NCBI GenBank assembly: GCA_034440635.1
Contig: JAOTON010000391.1
Span: forward strand, 186,001-250,000
Direction: 5' to 3'
Source of the DNA: Lepas anatifera
Taxonomy: Eukaryota; Arthropoda; Thecostraca; Lepadidae
Length of the DNA: 64,000 bases
Shown piece by piece: positions 32,675-47,600 of this stretch (positions within the stretch are counted from its first letter, which is position 1; every line of letters starts with the position of its first letter). Both the position numbers and the translations under genes were made by a program. The notes below the pieces were generated by a model. It had not been told where the DNA came from. It ran no database searches and worked only from the letters and a program-made list of their open reading frames with translations.

Positions 32675-35600
32675 GTGAGTAGAGCGAATACAGCTAATAC
32701 GCGGAACAGGAGCACAGTATGTGTCCCTTCAGTCATGGTTTATATGTTTGAAGGGTTGGTGGGCCCTCGGAATAACGTGAAATCTAGCTGAGGGCGATGT
32801 TAGTACATTGCTGCTTGGTGGGAGGGGGGTCATATGTATGAATGAAAAAAGGAAAGTTAATGTAGCCCAGCCATGTGTAAACTCCGACTGTTTATGTTCG
32901 GTTGATCCCAGCGCAATGATATGGAGCAATGTTAAATAGGCATCCATCGCGCAGTGCACGGCAATAATAGCTGCACAGAAAAGCTCATGCAGTCCATGCC
33001 AAATATTTCACGAAACACCTTGCATCGTTTGCGAGGAATTGTCTCTGGCATATTTTATCATGGCAAGATCCGTCCCTGTCACTACTTAACTAATTAACCT
33101 GGAACGTACCAGGTTACTGGGTAAGTAAGCTGCGGAGAGTATATAACGCGATTTTAAGGTGACAGGGTTTGATGAGGCGCTCAAGTGGTTCTCCGAGGTT
33201 CGGATGTGCTCCCGAATATAATAACAGGATCAGATGGAAATATTTCAGCAATGCGGCACCTCACATGCGTTTATCCTAAATCATAGCACGGGCAGTGGAC
33301 GGAAGAGCGCAATTTCTAGCTAAGCATTATTGCAAGCTTGCACGAATATTCATTTTTTGGAAATTTGAGCCAGCTGTTGCACGTTTCACTGTTGAGACTG
33401 ACATTTCAGTGGAGTTCGCGAGGAACACGCCACAGATACATCAACCTCACTATCCGAACGAATGAGTGGGAAATTAAAACAATTAGGGCAGTTTCTCGAT
33501 GGAGAGGGCCTAGCAAGAGGGCATAACACTCAGATTCAAGCCTGCAAAGTTTCAGGGTGATCAAGTTTTATAAAAAAATACAGCAAGTCCCTGAAATTTT
33601 TACTTTAAGTTCCACTGCCCATTATTAACACGCGCATTGAAGGGGGCGGGTACCCACCCCCTCGGGTTTTTCGGAGATAGAAGAAAAAGGGCGGCGCGTA
33701 GCGCCGCCATACTTGGCATACCTTTTCCCTCATCATTTTTACAACTTCTGTGAAAATTTTAAGGTTAGGTCATCTCAGGTCAGGTCACCAGTACAGGTCA
33801 AGTGACCTAACCTCAAAAAGTTTAGGACAGCATAAGTCGGAGCAGGGTGAGCTTACCCGATTGAAACTCATATCACATAATGGGCCAACCGAGTTCTCTA
33901 AAATATGTTCCCGTATTTTTTATATCGATGACCTAAGGTCAGGTACGAGGCATGACCTCTCCATTGGAAATATATGGGGAAAAGTTTTTTAGTGAATAAC
34001 TCAATAACGGATGGAGATAGAGCGTTTGCCTTGTTTTTGCGGTTCTAATGATATGCATTTTATATAATTTGACCTTGACCTGACTTCAGGTCTGATCAAA
34101 TCCTTGATTTGACCTAGAAAGGTCAAATTATATATCATTCGATTCGCCTTGCTGCGAGGATTCATATATTTTAAGTCGTTTTTCTGTATCTTTACTTGTT
34201 CAGATAAAATGGCCGAAAAACTTAATTTACATCTTATCCCTATTACGGCATGTATTGACCTCTCGTGCCCTTAAATTTGACCTGAAAAAATGTTCAAATA
34301 CTTCCGATGGAGAAGTGGATGGGCTACCCAACGCCGTTTACCGTTTTTCGCTACCTTTCGTGGTTTTTGAGATCTTAGAGGGGACCCGCCCCCCACCTCG
34401 TCAAAGCGAAGGTGGCTCAGACCCCTGTCAATGCGCGTGTTAAGTAGCCAGGCGCGTTCCCGTCGCGATCCTAACGAAAACATGATAGTTGCGGCGCGCC
34501 CTGTGTCGCTAGGAAAAAGAAAGCAGCAAAACAAAACTGAGAATATACGCCCCGTGTTATTCCGTTGATGTTTTAATTTATTAGTGACATATACGGTGAT
34601 AGTGGGTGTATGCAAATATTACCAACACCTTGACCACTAGACCACTAGGTCAGTCAAGCTGTCCGAGTAGGTACCTGTAAGTAGATGTTATATGGTACTG
34701 ATTGCATTGGGATTGCATTGGCATTGGGATTGACCGAATCCCTCCCCCAACAGGGTGGGAGCTAGCGACGCCGTATAACCCTGGCGGTTGAGCGTCGTTA
34801 ATTTCAAGTATTAATTATGACCCACCCAGGCCGTCCTCTATCACGTGACCCCATCCTCTGCCGCAGGGCTTGCTGCCAGCAATCACCACGTGGTCACGTG
34901 CTACTTCCAAAGCTGGGCGGTGTATCGCCCTGGGGCTGGTGCCTTTGATGTGGAAGACATCGACCCCAACCTGTGCACGCATCTGCTGTACACCTTTGCT
35001 GGGATCGACGACAAAACGCACACTATCATGTCGCTGGACCCTGATAACGATCTTAGTGACAACGGAGGCAAGGGTGAGAATGTCGCCAACAATCGGCACT
35101 TCTGCAGCGAGTTGATGACAGGATGTCACTAATCTAACGCCACTGGGCCATTTTATTATTTCGTGTTGGACCACTCCAAGTGTTCTCAGAAGCTATTAAC
35201 GAATGGAAACGACTTCTTTCTAATCAGAAACAGTTTGCTAACCGTTTTACCGGTCTCGCTGTCGTCATCTGCTTGTTTTTGAGCAGTTTTTACATCCAAT
35301 CAATGCTCAGTGCGCATTGATAGCACGGAATTGAAACTTGTATAAGTGAAAGACATGGATCCAGATATATCCCCACCTGGTTTGGATTTACAAGTTCGTA
35401 ACATGCTTTCCAAATTTTTGGGTTGATCTTTTTTGCCCACATTTCTAATTTGCTATTTTTCGACCGACTCTAATAGTTGAATTTTTAAGCACAATCAATC
35501 TTATTCCGTGAAAAAACGTGTAGCGCAAAAGCTCGAGCCCGTTATTCCTCGCATAATTATTACCATTGTTTTACCTACGTTAATTTTAGCATTAGATATT

Positions 35601-38600
35601 GATATTACCATTGTTTTTATCTACGTTAATATTAGTATCAGATATTGCTATTATGATAACTTTAGTTGCTAATGTAATCTTTATCATTATTGGTACAAAC
35701 ATTAGGTAATTATTGTACCTATTATTAATCACCCCAAAATTAAGCTTGTATTGCTGCAAGACTGATGTTACGTGAGACACATTGCCCAACTCATAAGTCC
35801 GAGACGTCTGAAGATGCGAGACCGACGCATTAAAAGCGCGTTTCTAGAGCTAATAGATTTCACGCCGTACTGCGCAAAATAAGAATAGAAAAAAGGCAAA
35901 GACTCAAACTTTTCTGTTATATATTGGCCAACCTTCTAATGTACTTCAATTTAGTGATTTTTTAACATAGAACTAAAAGTGTCAAAAGATGTTCAACATA
36001 AATTTTCCTTGCATGATCAAGGTTAATGTGCGCTGTAAAATATTATAAAGATGATAATATCGTAAGTATTCAACAACAAGAAAACATTTACAAGTATTAT
36101 TCATTAGTTTTGTTCAGATGTTGCGTATAAAGAGATTTCGAACTAGTTTTGATAGTCATATACATGATTATATAGTTTAATTTAGATCAGGTCCACTTGA
36201 CCACGAAAATGATCCCATAGACATCTGGCTACACTTCATAAAGGGTACGGAATTTACAATTTATAGCATGTGCTTCTAGCTACACCCTCGTAAATGGTAA
36301 AAATTTAACATTTTCAGACTTATCACAAAATAGCGAGGCACCTTTATATGGGATCGAGGACATAATCTGTATACGCATTATGTATGCCCTTATCTTGTTC
36401 TCTTGTCTTTCATGACACCGCGGCACTTATTTCTCCCTAAATTTTCAAATAAAAGTTGTTCTGGAACTAGGAAAACGCGGGCGAAAACACTGTATTGTGG
36501 GGTCCAGAGTGACTCAAAAGCGAAGATGCTCTTTTCCGTCCGTGTATCAAATTAGACAGGAAGATGAGAGTGGACGCGTGACTAAACACACTAAAAGAAA
36601 TTCAGTTAACAAATTAAATCATCGGATAAATTGATCGCACCAATTTCTACTTGATCATTATGAGACAACTTGCAGTTGTAATAATTACAACGCACCCCCT
36701 ATCGTTCTATATATATAACATACGAACGGTTTGAAGAAAGGTTTTGCGTTGTAATAATATTTCTAGCAATTTCAAATACCAAAACCATGAAACAGTCGGA
36801 AAACAACTTTGCCTTTATTCTGCCGGTTTTCAGGTGCATACGTCCGCTTCACCAACCTGAAGAAACAGAATCCAGCTTTAAAAACTCTCCTTGCTGTGGG
36901 TGGATGGAATGAAGGCTCCAAGAAATTCTCTCACGTATGTAGTTTCCACTGCAAATCCTCAAAGTTCCCGACTATACTACTGCATTAATATCAAAATATC
37001 TGCCAAACAAAAAGTGGGCTGTGGATATTTATTTTCAGATTTCACAACACCAGAAACTTAGCCTTTGACCTGTTGAAGTCAAGGGCATTTACAGACCTTC
37101 TTAATGTTTGCTGATATAACAACTGCAACTCCGATAAAATTAAAGCATATGGGAAGTATGCGAGACTGAATTGATTTGTCACCAGCTGGTTCAGAATGAA
37201 TTTCGCGTTTATACGCATTATTTGACCAAGACATGGCGACGCCCGGTGATGGCTAGCCCGGCTCGCCCCAGGCCGTTCACCACAGGTCGCGCGTGCTGCC
37301 GCGCCCGGCCTGCTGGCAAAGAGGCGATAAGCACACATATACGCCTTGCAATAGAGAAGGATGCCCTCCTGAGACTCGAGTCCAAGCCGTGTGTAGAAAT
37401 GGATAAATGTATATACTCGTGTTATTTTGAGACGTTAGAAACACCATTATGAAGAAATTTTTGCATGCCAAAATCAATAACTTTAAATTTGTGTACGTAT
37501 AGAAACCTACACTGGTCAACAAAATTTAACTTTTGTCATGCATCCAATACAAAATAGTCCGTTTCTAGAGTAATTTATGGCGCTGAACACGAATCTGGCA
37601 GCAAAAATGCCGTATCGGACCAAAATTTTGAGATCCAGTATTTCTGTGTGTCGTCTTTGTTTCAGCCTACTTGGCATCAGTGACATTGACGGTGCAAAAC
37701 CCAAGAGGTCTAGGACAATTAACGCTTGGGTGTTTGTGGAGGCTGGGGTATTCTACCCTAAACCCGATTTTTATAGACCTAGGTCAATATGTTCAAGGTA
37801 AAACGAGGCCATATAGGTCAAATTCTGTCCGTGCAGGGTAGCCATTGGGAAATACCGCGATTATGCGATGAGAAACCAGATATGGAGAGAAAGTGACCTA
37901 AAGTAACGGACAAAAGGTCTGAGGCAATGTTCTCTGAAACTTTTAGGTCAAGGTTGTTCAAGGTCATTGACCTTTGACGTCAAAATATTACATTTTGCCT
38001 ATAATGTATACTGCAACTAGCACTATGGTAACCGTTGGGCGGGAAATCAGGTTTGACCTTGACCTACGACCTTTGACTTGAACCTGCAACCTTGAGATCA
38101 AGATTGGGTTACCTAACCTATGACGTCATAATATAATATACGTCATATTAAGCGACGTTATCCGACCGAAGGCACTAGGGTCAATAACCTTGAAATGGTG
38201 GTATAAACTGTGACTGTGCCCTGTGACCTGTGACTTTTTACTTGGACTTGACTTTCAAGGGAGGTGACTCTGACATAAAATCCTCATCATATAATGCGGC
38301 GACATCACCACTCGGTCTACAATACTGGCGAGCTTGTGCGACCGCGCGCAAGCCTTGTTCAATGTACAATGTTCATGCACTTTAATGCTAGTTAGTCTTC
38401 CGTTGCAATAAATTCACATGTATGAGTGATAAGCTGCATTGTCTGGGTGCAGATAGCCCGGGTTCTCGACATGCTTGATCTATATTTTCCACAAAAGGCT
38501 AGGCTCATGACTGTGTGTGGAAAGTGTAAGGGCTATACATTAGGTATGCTCCGGAGAAGAAGCCGGGTCCGATGGCAAAAAACGGTTACTAAATTTGAAA

Positions 38601-41600
38601 TCAGCGGTATCGAAATAGGTAGGAACAGGTGCTCACGTGCCGGATCCATTTTGGCCGTTGACCAGTGCTATGGCTTTAAATAGTCCAATGATGAAGCACT
38701 CTATACAATAGTGGGGTGAATAATATAAATAATAATGTAAATAATATAAATAAGAATGTAAATAATATAGCCCCCCACAATAGTCCTTCCCTGTGTGGCG
38801 CACTCATTGAAATAATCTTTTTTCCAATCTCACTGTTTGTGATGTGTTTTGAACGAAATAAAAAGGCCTTCGTTTTCCCTTGCCCAGAACTCCACTTGGC
38901 ACTCAGTATTGCAGTTCTCTGTGATGGGCCACCTTCAGATCTCGGACTCTGGCTGCACCACCTCGGAGTTTGAAGCTGTCTTCATTACCTTGCTTTCCAG
39001 CGGTGGGTGATCGCCGGTGGCTCATTGCTAAGGTCTATGCAACCCATGCAAGTTGATACCCCCTGGTCCCTTGGACAGATGACTATTCGTAGTAACCTTT
39101 TTAATATTTCATCTGTTGCATAAGTTTTTTTTCAATGTATACAGAATGAGATTCTAGCCACCTAACTCTTCAATGAAACTTCATAGCCATCAATTTAAAT
39201 TACTACATTAAAAAAATCACCTGCTCGAGAGTGGGGGTGGAAAGTCAGCCACCATGCAACGAAATACGTATTCTAGAGATTCGCTTCACATCAAAAGTTG
39301 TGATGTTCTCCTGTGTGCCATAGCCCTATTAAACCCAACCGGGTCACAGACAGAAGGACAAAGGAGACGTTCCCCATCAGTGGTCATTTACTTTTGGGTC
39401 AAGAGGAACGTCTCCTAGAAGTGTAAGACCTCGGCGCACAAGGCTTCACGCGTAGATGAGTATGGACGCTGAAAATGTAGTGATCAATCAGAGGCAGTGA
39501 CTTGAATGAACCATAATCAAATATAATTTGGTAAAAACATGACTCATAAATTTTCGACATTTTATTCTAAAAATGCACAAAACAAGTCCCGTCCATGGTT
39601 CAACACAGAAAATAAGTGGAAATATATTCACCTTGTATTACCCCTGTTACATGTCCTAAGGGCGGTCGAGTTATGGTAGTTTCCGTGAAATCTGTTTCCA
39701 GAAATATTCTACTTCCAATTTTGCAACTAATTCGGGTTCTATATTTTTTATAATCAGCAATCGACATAAGATACGGTGCCCCGATCAGCCCACCAATGGC
39801 ACCCTTTGCTACGAGGTGGGGTCTCCAGGGCTACGACACCCCCCCGGATAAATTATTGACCGACGGATTTCCCTGTACTTGCATTGTTTCAAACGCCATT
39901 GTTCTTCTTGCTTATCGTTGCTATTTGTATTTTGTTAGCTAAGCACGAAATAGCTGCAATGCCATAGAAAAGTTTTTAATATAATGTTCCTTTTGTCGTC
40001 ACCGAGGCCTGGAGAATAGAGTTCTCTCGATCATAATTTCGCATGAAACTTCTTAGCAACCAAGAATGTTAAAAAGATACGATAACGACTAAAGCGTTCT
40101 ACACTATTTATGTTTCCTATTGATACAAATTACAAATTATGTGCTATCGGCAACATTTTTAAACTGCCTACCTTCACTGGATGACCCAGCCGAGCGTACG
40201 ACGCGCGCGACCGTCTCTGAACCAAGAACATTTGGATAGACTTTACTCTTGCTTTAGATAATTATTTTGACACAAGGTAAAAATTCAAAATATTAAGCTT
40301 TCTGCACATAGTGGTTGAAATAAGCTACAACGACAGAGACGACGTTAAAACGTTTAAAACTTGAGAATAGATACTCATACATGGAGACTCAGGCTATGGC
40401 TTACACATTCCCTTCTCGTTAAAAAATAAATATTGTTTTTGACTAGATTGAACCCGATTTCCGCTGTGAACTCAGAGTGGTACCTAACCCTCATGGAACG
40501 TGCAGCACCGCTTAAGTAATCCCTCAGGAAGAGTGTGAACCAGCTGTGGTAGTCCCTCAGGGAGAGTGAGACCCAGCTGTGGTATTCCCTCAGGGAGAGT
40601 GTGATCCCGCTTTGGTAGTCCCTCAGGGAGAGTGTGACCCAGCTGTGGTATTCCCTCAGGGGGAGTGTGATCCCGCTTTGGTAGTCCCTCAGGGAGTGTG
40701 ACCCCGCTGTGGTAGTCCCTCAGGGAGAGTGTGATCCCGCTTTGGTAGTCCCTCAGGGAGTGTGACCCCGCTGTGGTAGTCCCTCAGGGAGAGTGTGACC
40801 TCGCTGTGGTAGTCCCTCAGCGAGTGTGACCCCGCTGTGGAAGTCCCTCAGGGAGAGTGTGATCCCGCTGTGGTCGCCTTTCAGGGAGAGTGTGACCCCG
40901 CTGTGGTAGCCTTTCAGGGAGAGTGTGACCCCGCTGTGGTAGTCCCTCAGGGAGATTGTGATCCCGCTGTGATAGCCCCTCAGGGAGTGTGACCCCGCTG
41001 TGGTAGTCCCTCAGGGAGTGTGACCCCGTTGTGGTAGTCCCTCAGGGAGTGTGACCCCGCCGTGATAGCCCCTCAGGGAGAGTGTGACCCCGTTGTGATA
41101 GCCCCTCAGGGAGAGTGTGACCCCGCTGTGATAGCACCTCAGGGAGAGTGTGACCCCGCTGTGATAGCCCCTCAGGGAGAGTGTGACCCCGCTGTGGTAA
41201 CCTCCCCAGATGGCCGCCTCCGCTGAGACCCGTAAGGTATTCATCGACAGCGTCATGGACTACCTGGAGAAGTTCAACTTCGACGGTCTCGACCTGGACT
41301 GGGAATACCCGGGACAGCGTGGAGGGTCGCACGACGACAAGGCGAGTCGCTTTCTGGCGTGCGCACGCATGTGCGGCATGACTCGATCTTTGCTTCTTCC
41401 CTTTTGCTGGGAAGCTCATTTCTTCGCGTGGGAAATGTATAACTTTTATCCGACGTATCTCGCGGTGACCGTGACTTTATATGATGGGATCTACATTTTG
41501 ATTTATCACATCTCTTCACTCCCAGTCGTCTTTATCGAGGTACATTTTGTACTAACTACCTAGCAAGCTAGTCTATAGTTCTAGTGGACAGAATCAATAT

Positions 41601-44600
41601 TCTTGTGGATCACCCTTTAACACGCGCATTGACGGGGTCTGAGCCACCTTCGCTTTGACGGGGGCGGGCACCCCCTCCCCTAAGATCTCGAGACCAACGC
41701 TAGGTAGCGAAAAACGACAAACGTCGTTGGGTAGCCCATCCACTTCTCTATCTAAAATATTTGAAACATTTTTTTCAGGTCACATTTAAGGTCACTAGAG
41801 GTCAAAACATGCCGTCACAGGGATAGCATATAAATGAAGGTTGTCGGTCATTACATCTGAACAAGAAAATATAGAGAAAAACAATTTAAATTATATGAAT
41901 CCTCGCAGCAAGCCGAATCGAGTGATATATAATATGAACTTGCTAGGTCAAATCGAGGATTTGACCTGACTTGAGGTCAGGTCATGGTCAAGTTAGGTAA
42001 AATAGATAGCATTAGAACTGCAAAGACAAGGTGAATATAATGCAATGAAAATAAGCGCTCTATCACCATCCGTTACTAAGTTATTTAGTTAAAATCATTT
42101 TTCCCAAGTATTTCCAATAGAGAGGTCATGACTCGTACCTGACCTTAGGTCATCGATATCAAAAATACAAAAAAATTATGTGGTATGAGTTTCAATCAGA
42201 TAAGTTCAACCTGTTCCGACTTATGCTATCTTAAACTTTTTTAGGTCAGGTCACTTGACCTGTACTGGTGACCTGACCTGAGATGAACTAACCTTAAAAA
42301 TTTTGACAAAAGTTGTAAAAATATTGAAAGAAAAGTCTGCCAAGTACAACGGCGCTACGCGCTGCCGTTTTTATGCTGTCTCCAAATATCCCGAGGGGGT
42401 ACAAACCCGCATCAATGCGCGTGTTAGATTATTGTCTTTTTCACCAAACTCGCAGCCCTCCCCCTGCACACAAAACACACACTGGCTGAACCTCCGTCAG
42501 CGGCTAGTAATGAATTTTGTTTCAGGGCCACTCCCAACAGGCACACTTGCCCAATTACAGGGAGTACTGGCGTAAGTGTATCTAGAATTTAAACCGACGA
42601 TAGGAAAATAACAACATTCAACAAGGCTTCGAGCTTTAACAACAAAGCAATGACCATATTAAAATACATTGCATTCATGGATCCTGAAAACACGTTTGGA
42701 ACTAATGATTGAAATGATGTATATGTTTATATATGAAGGAAAATGTGGAAAACTAAAAGCATGATCCTGCGACGTTTGGCGTAAGTCTGAAAATCTGATA
42801 TGGTAGTCCCAGGCGCCCTCCCGGAGGTCACACGTCAAAACTTGCTACATGACCCTGAAGAGTGGCCTAAAATACTACGATTTAGAAAATAAAGAGTAAA
42901 AATAAATGGCTTGTACAAAAATACTACGATTTCGGCAGATTCCCGTTTTCCCCATATATTTTCCATGGAGAGTTCATGCCCCGTGTTTGAACCTGGGTCA
43001 TTCATATAAAAAATCCTGTTACCGCAACTTGGGGTAATCAGAGGGCCTATCATGTTACATAGATATTAGATCACTATGGCTATGCATTGGATCATCAATG
43101 GCTGTGACTTACGTTATTAATTTGTAGCGTATTATGCTTGTGTAGCAATGTTACGTTTTTCGCTGACCTGTAGAATACTTGAAATGTTTTATGAAGCCTT
43201 GTCTCCCTACAAGTTTAACACCACCTACCTGTGGCATTTCAGGCGAATTTTGGCCTGCTGATCAAGGAGTTGAAGGACGTGTTTAAACCCAAGGGATACG
43301 TCCTCTCCGCTGCCCTGCCAGCTGGGAAGACCAGCGCGCACAAGAGCTACGACATCCCTACGTTAATGAAGTCAGTGTCTGGCAGAGGTCTGCTGGCGAG
43401 GGGGGGACAATTGTGGGACGGGGAGGAACACGTCCAGGTTTGGTTCCAGGCAGGGTCGGGGCGGCACATTTTGTTCCTGAAAATTTTTCTGGGGACATGA
43501 AATGGGACAGTGTAGAACACTGTTTAAATACATTTTCCGAGACTAGATAGGATAGGAAAAATCAAACGTGGGCGGAAAGGGATAGATGTTTAAAAAGCTA
43601 TGCCGATGTCTGCGGGTTGGTGAGATGTATGTTAGTTTCCATCAGTCCTGGCTGAGGCCCGACCTCCAGTTCCTACTGTACGAGTATTTAACACCCCTTC
43701 AAGGAGTTTAGTTCGCCATGATTGGTACTGCGTCCCAAGTAGCTGAAGCAATCGGGCTCACCCCAGCACATTATGCGCGAGAAACTTAAACAGGAGAATA
43801 TTCAATTTCCTAGCTCTTATTCTACTGGTCACGCATTTCCTTTAGTTTTCTGCTCAGCGTTAGAGTGAGGTTGTGCAGGAGATCCTGAGTTTTTGGTCAA
43901 TACTGCACTCTATATTTAATAATTTTACTATGTTTTGGTAATTTAGAAATATCACATATGGCTACTGAAAATGTTCCGGAGCTTTTAGGAGCAGTCTTGA
44001 AGTCGGTGAGAGTGAAAACAGTTTAAGAGCATATGACTTAACCCTCACCCCACCGGGAGACAATCGATGCCCCCTAAGGTTCTTTCGGGATAGCAGAAAA
44101 ACGACGAAACGCAGCACCGCGGTTGGGGGCTCTATCTCTCACCTCATCATTTTTCCAGAATCTCTGAAAAATTTTACCCCGGGTCACCCAAGGTCAGGTC
44201 ACTAGGCGAGGTCAACCAAGGTCACCTCACTTCAACTTTGAAGCTCTATAAGAGCTACATTTCTTGGTCGATCGATTTGAAACCTGCTACACTTCATGAA
44301 CCTTCCAGGGTTTACAAAGTGTATATCCGGGATTTTTCGATTTCGTGACCTGAGGTCAGGTCACGAGGCGACCTCTCCCATTGGAAAAACATGGGGAAAA
44401 GCTGTCTCATGATATAAAAGTCACAAAAATTATTGCAAATACTCAGACTGCTCAGAAAAGCGTTTTTGGACAGCCTTTACGGATCCCAGGGGTCATATTT
44501 GCCCTTTGACTTTTCCAAGGTAATCCAAGGTCACCAGGGGTCAAAAATAGTATTTTGACAATAACTTTTGATCTAACTAAGCTAGAGCGCTGAAACAAAC

Positions 44601-47600
44601 ACCATCGTGTTTTTTCTTGTCACTGGCTTTCATTTCATATACAGCAAGGTTACTTTCTGACCTTCCGTGACCTCAAGTCATATCAGGTCATGAGGTGACC
44701 TCTGGAGGTCAAACCACTGGCGGGAGGTCTTTACGTTCCACCTAGTGGAGAAAGGACTGGCAATTTCCCATTAAATGTACTTAACCAGATCTCAATAGCT
44801 CTAATGGCATAGGAGTTATGCACAGTTTTCTTAAGCATTGCATATTTGGGTGAAAATAGCCTATCGTGACCTTTCTTGACCTCTGGAGGTCAAGCCATTG
44901 ACCTGAGGGCTTAAACATGTGAAATAATTTCTTACTGAATTCACGCGAGCTTTCTAATGCACTTTGCAGATTTGCGCTAACCCCCATATTTTCGGAGTTA
45001 GAGGGGGCCATCGATGGCCCCCGGTGGGCTAGGTGGCCGACCCCGGTGGGGCTAAGGTGGCGCCGGACCCTCGGTGGGGCGCGGGTTAAATGGCAACTGA
45101 TCAAAGACGGCCTAAGTTACGAGGGTAGCGTTGGCCTGCATTAGATTATGACGCTATATTAAACTTATTCGAGGCTTAGTTCAAGGTCGCGGAGCTAGGC
45201 CAAAAAGCCTGGGTTAAGGTCAACCCTTCAATGCCCACTCAATAGCTGCTATAGTAGGGTGTCCCAAAAAACCACTTTTTCGTCTGTGCAAGCTTGCCGG
45301 TTGACACCGCATTCTCCTTTGAGTTAATAATGAGCATGCAAAATTTGGATTCGATCCTTTGAGGTTTGGTCCCTCCCCGCCCCCAAAACTGGTGAAAATC
45401 GAAAATCGTTGAATCGGCTCGAAAATGGGTTCATTCGAAAGCTTATGACAGAGGAAAACATATTTCCCTCATACAAATTGATGTAAAACCACTTCTTCAA
45501 CGTTTTAGAGAGCTAAGAAGTTCCGAATTGTGGTATCACTGGCCAGAGGCGGATCTAATAAACTTTTTTTTGGGGGTAACATGAGCAAAATGGGAAAACA
45601 AAGTCTTGTTTTCAAGAAAATAGACCTCAATTGGCCAAAGCGAGTAGAGTTTATCACTTTTAAGGGGATGGCTGGATTGGTTTTCCTTGCATCCGCCACT
45701 CGTAAGGACATGACAAATTATATATTTTACTTCGCCTGATTTCGGGAAACAAAGTCATTTGCTGCATCACTACGGATATAAGTGCATGGTACCATTGCGA
45801 CCGTTAGAATGAATATTCCATGTTTTCGTTCCTTTACAGAGTTGTCGTGTCATGACTAATTTGCATTTAATGTTAAAGCAGTCTACCTGAAGCAAATTGT
45901 ACGATGCCTTCAGCATACTCGAAGAAAAGATCCAATGATGAAGAAGGGAGAAGTCAGCGACGGAAAAAAACATGCGGACTGACCTCTGAGGTAGTCCAGG
46001 CATCAATTGAAACGATGAGATGACTTTGTTGGTAAATCCCTTCAGCTGCCTGCCAATCAGCTACCGACCAAGCGTAAAATCCTCCAAAGGTGCCGAGCCC
46101 TCCGCATACAAGAGCCTAGTGCAACGAAGCACTAGCTAGCTGGATAGATCGCTTTAGAGGTCCAGGCGATATAAGTCACCGTTCGAGTGCCCTGCAATAC
46201 TGTTTACAGCAGCTGTAAAAATGTGTCATGCATACGCTAGGCGTGTGGTTAAAGTAATACTGAAATCTGAATCGAGAAACACTTTCATTTCAGCGCCAGC
46301 TCTATTCATTTCATCGCCAGCTCATGGCAGTCGGTTATTATTTTCGTGGTAACAGTGACAAGTTCTTAACCCTCGCCCCACCGGGGGGGCCATCGATGGC
46401 CCCCCTAAGGTTTTTCCGGGATAGCAGAAAAACGACGAGACGCAGCACCGCGGTTGAGGGCTCTACCTCTCACTGCATCATTTTCCCATCATCCCTGAAA
46501 TTTTTTACCCCGGGTCACCCAAGGTCAGGTCACCAGACGAGGTCAGCCAAGGTCACCTCACTTCACCTTTAGAGCTCTGTAAGAGCTACATTTCAAAGTC
46601 GATCGATTTGAAACTTCCTACACTTCATGACCCCTCCAGGGTCTACAAGGTGTATATCCGGGATTTTTCGATTTCGTGCCCTGAGGTCAGGTCACGAGGC
46701 GACCTCTCCCATTGGAAAAGCATGGGGAAAAGCTATTTCATGATATAAAAGCCACAAAAAGGATTGCAAATACTCAGACTGCTCAGAACAGCGTTTTTGG
46801 ACACCCTTTCACGGATCCCAGGGGTCATATTTGCCCTTTGACTTTTCCAAGGTCATCCAAGGTCACCAGAGGTCACAAACAGTATTTTGACAATAACTTT
46901 TGACCTAATTGAGCTAGAGCGGTGAAACAAACACCATCGTGTTTGTCTTGTCACTGGCTTTCATTTGATATACGGCAAGGTCACTTTTTGACCTTTCGTG
47001 ACCTCAGGTCATATTAGGTCACGAGGTGACCTCTGGCGGTCAAACCACTAGCGGGAGGTCTTTACGTTCCACATAGCGGAAAAAGTACTGGCAATTTGCT
47101 ATCAAATGTACTTTACCAGGCCTCAATAGCTCTAATGACATAAGAGTTATGCCCAGTTTGCTTAATCATTGCATATTTGAGTGAAAATAGCCGATCTTGA
47201 CCTAATTTGACCTCTGGAGGTCAAACCATTGACCTGAGCACTAAAACATGTGAAGTAATTTCTTACTGAATTCACGCGAGCTTTCTATTGCTTTTTGCAG
47301 ATTTGCGCTAACGCCCATATTTTCGGAGTTAGAGGGGGGCCATCGATGGCCCCCCCGGTGGGGCGAAGGTGGCGCCGGACCCCCGGTGGGGCGCGGGTTA
47401 AGGAACCTGCAAATGATCATGAGGTCTAACAACAATCCTTCTTCGCAAGAGGACTTCAGTTTCTTAATCAACACCAGGTGCCTAATCCTAGAATTAGATA
47501 AAATATTTTCTGCTCACGCTGTTCTTTGTTGTTGTTTTTCTGGCGATACTCTTCGACAAGCTCTCCATGGCCCCCGCCGAGCACCTTCAAGTCAAGCAGA

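Noticed and set aside
40505..41199. CRISPR-like array
   Set aside because: Units are contiguous with no unique spacers and lie in a eukaryotic intron, so this is a minisatellite.
41011..41419. - strand frames rich in GVTLSLRGYH and RGHTLPEGL
   Set aside because: Translation of the 33 bp minisatellite plus the antisense of the chitinase exon.
42525..42570. A 46-base exon-like block between AG and GTAAGT in the chitinase intron after the catalytic exon
   Set aside because: Including it breaks the frame into the next exon (43243), and the family has no extra segment at this point.
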